From assembly GCA_947564495.1 (NCBI GenBank), contig CANOCD010000064.1:1-6700 (forward strand): DNA of 6,700 nt, in the 5' to 3' direction. How positions within the stretch are numbered: position 1 is the first letter of the stretch; every line of letters starts with the position of its first letter. Source of the stretch: an uncultured Angelakisella sp. GTDB taxonomy: Bacteria > Bacillota > Clostridia > Oscillospirales > Ruminococcaceae. The notes under the pieces are model-generated. The model saw only the letters and a program-made list of their open reading frames with translations, searched no databases and had not been told where the DNA came from. The translations under genes and the position numbers were made by a program. Below are positions 5,018 to 6,700 of the stretch, in pieces.

Positions 5018-5878
5018 ATGCCCCGATTCCAAAAGGTCTACCTGGAGATCACCAACGCCTGCAACCTCCGCTGCCCCTTCTGCCCCCCGACAAAGCGCCC
5101 CCCGGCCTTCCTCACAAGGGAGCAGTTCCTTCGGGCCCTGGACCAGCTGGCCCCCTATACGGAATACCTCTACTTCCACGTCAAAGGGGAGCCCCTCCTC
5201 CACCCCCTCCTGCCGGAGTTCCTGGCCCTGGCGGGGGAGAGGGGCTTCCAGGTGACCCTCACCACCAACGGGGTCCTCCTGCCCGAGAGGGGAGGGAACC
5301 TCCTGGCCGCCCCGGCCCTCCGCCAGGTGAACCTCTCCCTCCACAGCTACCAGCCCCGGGCCCACGGGGGGATGGGGGAGTTCGTCGCCGCCGCAACCGC
5401 CTTTGCCCGCCGGGCGGCGGAAGGGGGCAAGCACGCCGTGTTTCGCCTCTGGACCCTGGACAGCCGCCGGGAGGCGGACGGGACCTGCCGGGCCCTCCTG
5501 GACCTCCTGGCCGGGGAGTTCCCCGGAGCCGGGGACCTGGCGGCCCGGTCCAAGGAGCGTTCCCTGACCCTGGGGGAGCACATCTTCCTCAGCTTCGAGG
5601 AGGAGTTCGCCTGGCCCGGCCTTTCCGCCCCGGTCATCCCCGGCCCGGGGACCTGCTACGGCGCCCGGCGGATGCTGGGGGTCCTCTGCGACGGCACCGT
5701 CGTTCCCTGCTGCCTGGACGGGGAAGGGGAGTGCCCCCTGGGGAACCTCTTCGCCGAGGACCTCCGGGACATCCTGGCCCGTCCCCCCCTGGAGGAGATG
5801 GCCCAAGGTTTCCGGGAGCGGAGGATCACCCAGGAGCTCTGCCGCCGGTGCGGCTACCGGACCCGGTTCCGAAAATAA
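5018..5878 (+). CDS. Radical SAM protein with Cys-rich SPASM/twitch-like C-terminus
   Basis: A 286-aa iron-sulfur enzyme. The radical SAM motif is ACNLRCPFC with C15, C19 and C22 binding the [4Fe-4S] cluster that cleaves SAM. GEP (58-60) corresponds to the SAM-binding GGE-type motif, and LTTNGVLL (81-88) and VNLSLHS (104-110) are later barrel strands. The C-terminus carries C213 (GTCYGARR), C224, C231 and C232 (LCDGTVVPCC), C239, LGN (241-243), C275 and C278 (CRRC). This arrangement is typical of auxiliary-cluster SPASM or shortened twitch domains. The family includes peptide-modifying and anaerobic sulfatase-maturing enzymes, but many members are uncharacterised and the substrate here is unknown. 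The ATG at 5018 is fixed by AAAGGAGGTG (5001-5010); an in-frame GTG at 4919 would run through the operator sites and is rejected. No RiPP precursor or recognition protein is visible nearby. Confidence 0.9.
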   Translation: MPRFQKVYLEITNACNLRCPFCPPTKRPPAFLTREQFLRALDQLAPYTEYLYFHVKGEPLLHPLLPEFLALAGERGFQVTLTTNGVLLPERGGNLLAAPALRQVNLSLHSYQPRAHGGMGEFVAAATAFARRAAEGGKHAVFRLWTLDSRREADGTCRALLDLLAGEFPGAGDLAARSKERSLTLGEHIFLSFEEEFAWPGLSAPVIPGPGTCYGARRMLGVLCDGTVVPCCLDGEGECPLGNLFAEDLRDILARPPLEEMAQGFRERRITQELCRRCGYRTRFRK

Positions 5879-5884
5879 CGCATA

Positions 5885-5942
5885 AAGCCCCCGCCACCGG
5901 AAAGAATGGTAGTTGTACCATCTAAACAGGAGGCGGGGGCTT
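5885..5942. terminator. Nested hairpin after the radical SAM gene (imperfect terminator?)
   Basis: An 11-bp GC-rich outer stem pairs AAGCCCCCGCC (5885-5895) with GGCGGGGGCTT (5932-5942). An inner 6-bp hairpin pairs ATGGTA (5906-5911) with TACCAT (5916-5921) around a GTTG loop. It begins 7 nt after the radical SAM stop, where a terminator is expected. On the + strand no T-run follows, and on the - strand only a broken one does. It overlaps the apparent start of the next gene, so it may instead affect that gene's translation. Confidence 0.45.
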
Positions 5943-6335
5943 ATCAAAAGGAGAGGGAAACTGCGGGAATACTGGGGTCTGTTCTGCCTGGGGGCGGTGG
6001 GGTACAGCCTGCTGGAGATCCTCTGGCGGGGATACACCCACTGGACCATGGGGGTGACGGGGGGCCTCTGCCTCTCCACCCTCTACCGGGTCAGCGGGGC
6101 GGTGAAGGACTGGGGGACCGGGGCCCGGTGCGCCCTGGGCTCGGCCATCATCACCGCCTACGAGCTGGCGGCGGGGTGGCTGGTGAATCTCAAACTGGGC
6201 TGGGATGTCTGGGATTACTCCCGCCTGCCCTTCCATTTTCGGGGGCAGATTTGTTTGCTATACAGCGTGATATGGTTCCTGCTGTCCATGCCCATCTTTG
6301 GGCTTTGCTATCTGCTGAAAGAGCACCATTCTTAA
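5913..6335 (+). CDS. Small four-helix membrane protein, putative ABC-transporter type IV / CmpB family (PF06541)
   Basis: About 140 aa if started at TTG 5913. Four hydrophobic segments are visible: YWGLFCLGAVGYSLLEILWRG (about residues 20-40), a Gly-rich second helix (46-64), CALGSAIITAYELAAGWLVN (73-92) and CLLYSVIWFLLSMPIFGLCY (114-133). The motifs ELLWRGYTHW-like EILWRGYTHW and WDYSRLP...GQICLLYS are hallmarks of this family, whose Pfam name is historical; a transport role is not proven. The start is uncertain. The TTG at 5913 has only a weak GGAAAG (5899-5904) upstream and sits in the loop of a hairpin. A CTG at 5961 follows a much better AAAAGGAGAG (5946-5955), trims the odd Arg-rich leader (RRRGLIKRRGK), and starts just before helix 1, but CTG starts are rare. 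No ATG or GTG suits. Confidence 0.8.
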   Translation: MYHLNRRRGLIKRRGKLREYWGLFCLGAVGYSLLEILWRGYTHWTMGVTGGLCLSTLYRVSGAVKDWGTGARCALGSAIITAYELAAGWLVNLKLGWDVWDYSRLPFHFRGQICLLYSVIWFLLSMPIFGLCYLLKEHHS

Positions 6336-6503
6336 AGCTGGTGTTGTTGGGGTCGTGCCGGGCGTCTGCTCTTGGGGCTTCTCGTTCCAGATTCGGCCTT
6401 CGGCCTGTCTGGAAGGGCAGTTTGTACAGGGCGAAAGGGAGGGCGCTCCCGCGGCTGGGTGACGGGGCAGGCTCGTTACCGGCCGCAGGTTGTCACTTCG
6501 AGA
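6336..6503. other. Intergenic stretch without a gene
   Basis: I find no gene with a credible start, ribosome site or family motif here. It holds an imperfect hairpin, TTCCAGA (6385-6391) with TCTGGAA (6408-6414), enclosing GGCC-TTC-GGCC (6395-6405). A minus-strand frame across 6258-6620 is open but of low-complexity composition, runs through the terminator and overlaps the membrane protein, so I treat it as spurious. Confidence 0.6.
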
Positions 6504-6558
6504 AAACAAAGCCGGGGAAGGGTAACTTACAACCCTTTCCCGGCTTCGTTTGTTTTTT
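6504..6558. terminator. Strong, probably bidirectional intrinsic terminator
   Basis: A 20-position stem pairs 6504-6523 with 6532-6551, with one A-C mismatch and one G-T pair, around an 8-nt loop. On the + strand GTTTTTT (6552-6558) follows. On the - strand the complement of 6501-6506 gives a short T-rich tail. It closes the transcript of the membrane protein gene about 170 nt downstream of its stop, and could also end a leftward transcript entering from the right. Confidence 0.85.
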
Positions 6559-6700
6559 CCTGCGGCCTGGTTTTGACAGGCCCGTTTTCGTTTGGTCGTT
6601 GGTTCAGCGGCCCGCCTCATACATCCGTACAGACGGCCACCGCCCAGGGGTATTTCGCCCGCTGCGGCGGGCGACCAAAGGCTTCGCCTCTGGACTCCAC
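6559..6700. other. Right-edge region: hairpin and possible 3' end of a leftward frame
   Basis: A hairpin pairs CGCCCGC (6656-6662) with GCGGGCG (6667-6673) around TGCG. On the minus strand a frame is open from the window edge to a TGA at 6617-6619, ending in RAKYPWAVAVCTDV. It could be the tail of a gene beyond the edge, served by the terminator at 6504-6558, but 27 codons without a family motif prove nothing. The GC-rich, hairpin-bearing composition also resembles intergenic repeat sequence. Confidence 0.3.

Noticed and set aside
6336..6503. A tRNA or small structured RNA suggested by GTTCCAGATTCG.
   Set aside because: I could not find acceptor or anticodon stems on either strand; only a local hairpin forms.
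6258..6620. 120-aa minus-strand open frame.
   Set aside because: It runs antisense through the membrane protein's C-terminus and the terminator, and has no motif or convincing ribosome site.

Overview
The window is very GC-rich, densely packed bacterial DNA. Genes are separated by 0-12 nt or overlap by 1-4 nt within operons, Shine-Dalgarno sites are strong, and promoters are of the sigma-A type. A TPP riboswitch with a terminator, a prmA-rsmE pair, a family M15B D,D-carboxypeptidase and a CmpB-type small membrane protein together suggest a high-GC member of the Clostridia, such as a gut Oscillospiraceae relative. That assignment is inference from style and gene content; no marker gene fixes it.

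Layout. (1) 3-1743, + strand: a 5'-truncated gene ending in a DUF2185/Imm33-like domain, a flavodoxin-like protein and a HAD phosphatase, in one tight run. (2) 1763-1994: a near-consensus promoter, a TPP (THI-box) aptamer and a strong intrinsic terminator. (3) 1995-4521, + strand: prmA (ribosomal protein L11 methyltransferase), rsmE (16S rRNA m3U1498 methyltransferase) and a membrane-anchored VanY-type carboxypeptidase. All three lie downstream of the riboswitch. (4) 4518-4832, - strand: a small unknown gene, convergent with and overlapping the carboxypeptidase gene by 4 nt. (5) 4848-5017: a divergent intergenic region with two copies of a 21-bp palindromic operator-like site exactly 50 bp apart. 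(6) 5018-5878, + strand: a radical SAM protein with a Cys-rich C-terminus. (7) 5885-5942: a nested hairpin. (8) 5913-6335, + strand: a four-helix membrane protein of the CmpB family. (9) 6336-6700: no convincing complete gene, but several hairpins and a strong, probably bidirectional terminator.

How the genes fit together. The translation-associated methyltransferases prmA and rsmE form one co-translated unit with the carboxypeptidase. The striking point is that this unit is preceded by thiamine-pyrophosphate control although no thiamine gene is present. The riboswitch is either a relic left by loss of a thiamine gene or an unusual regulatory link; its closing stem P1 looks very weak, which favours erosion. 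The second item of interest is the duplicated operator between the small unknown gene and the radical SAM gene, which suggests joint control by one dimeric repressor not encoded here. I see no CRISPR array, transposase, phage gene or tRNA. I do not claim a new defence or biosynthetic system.
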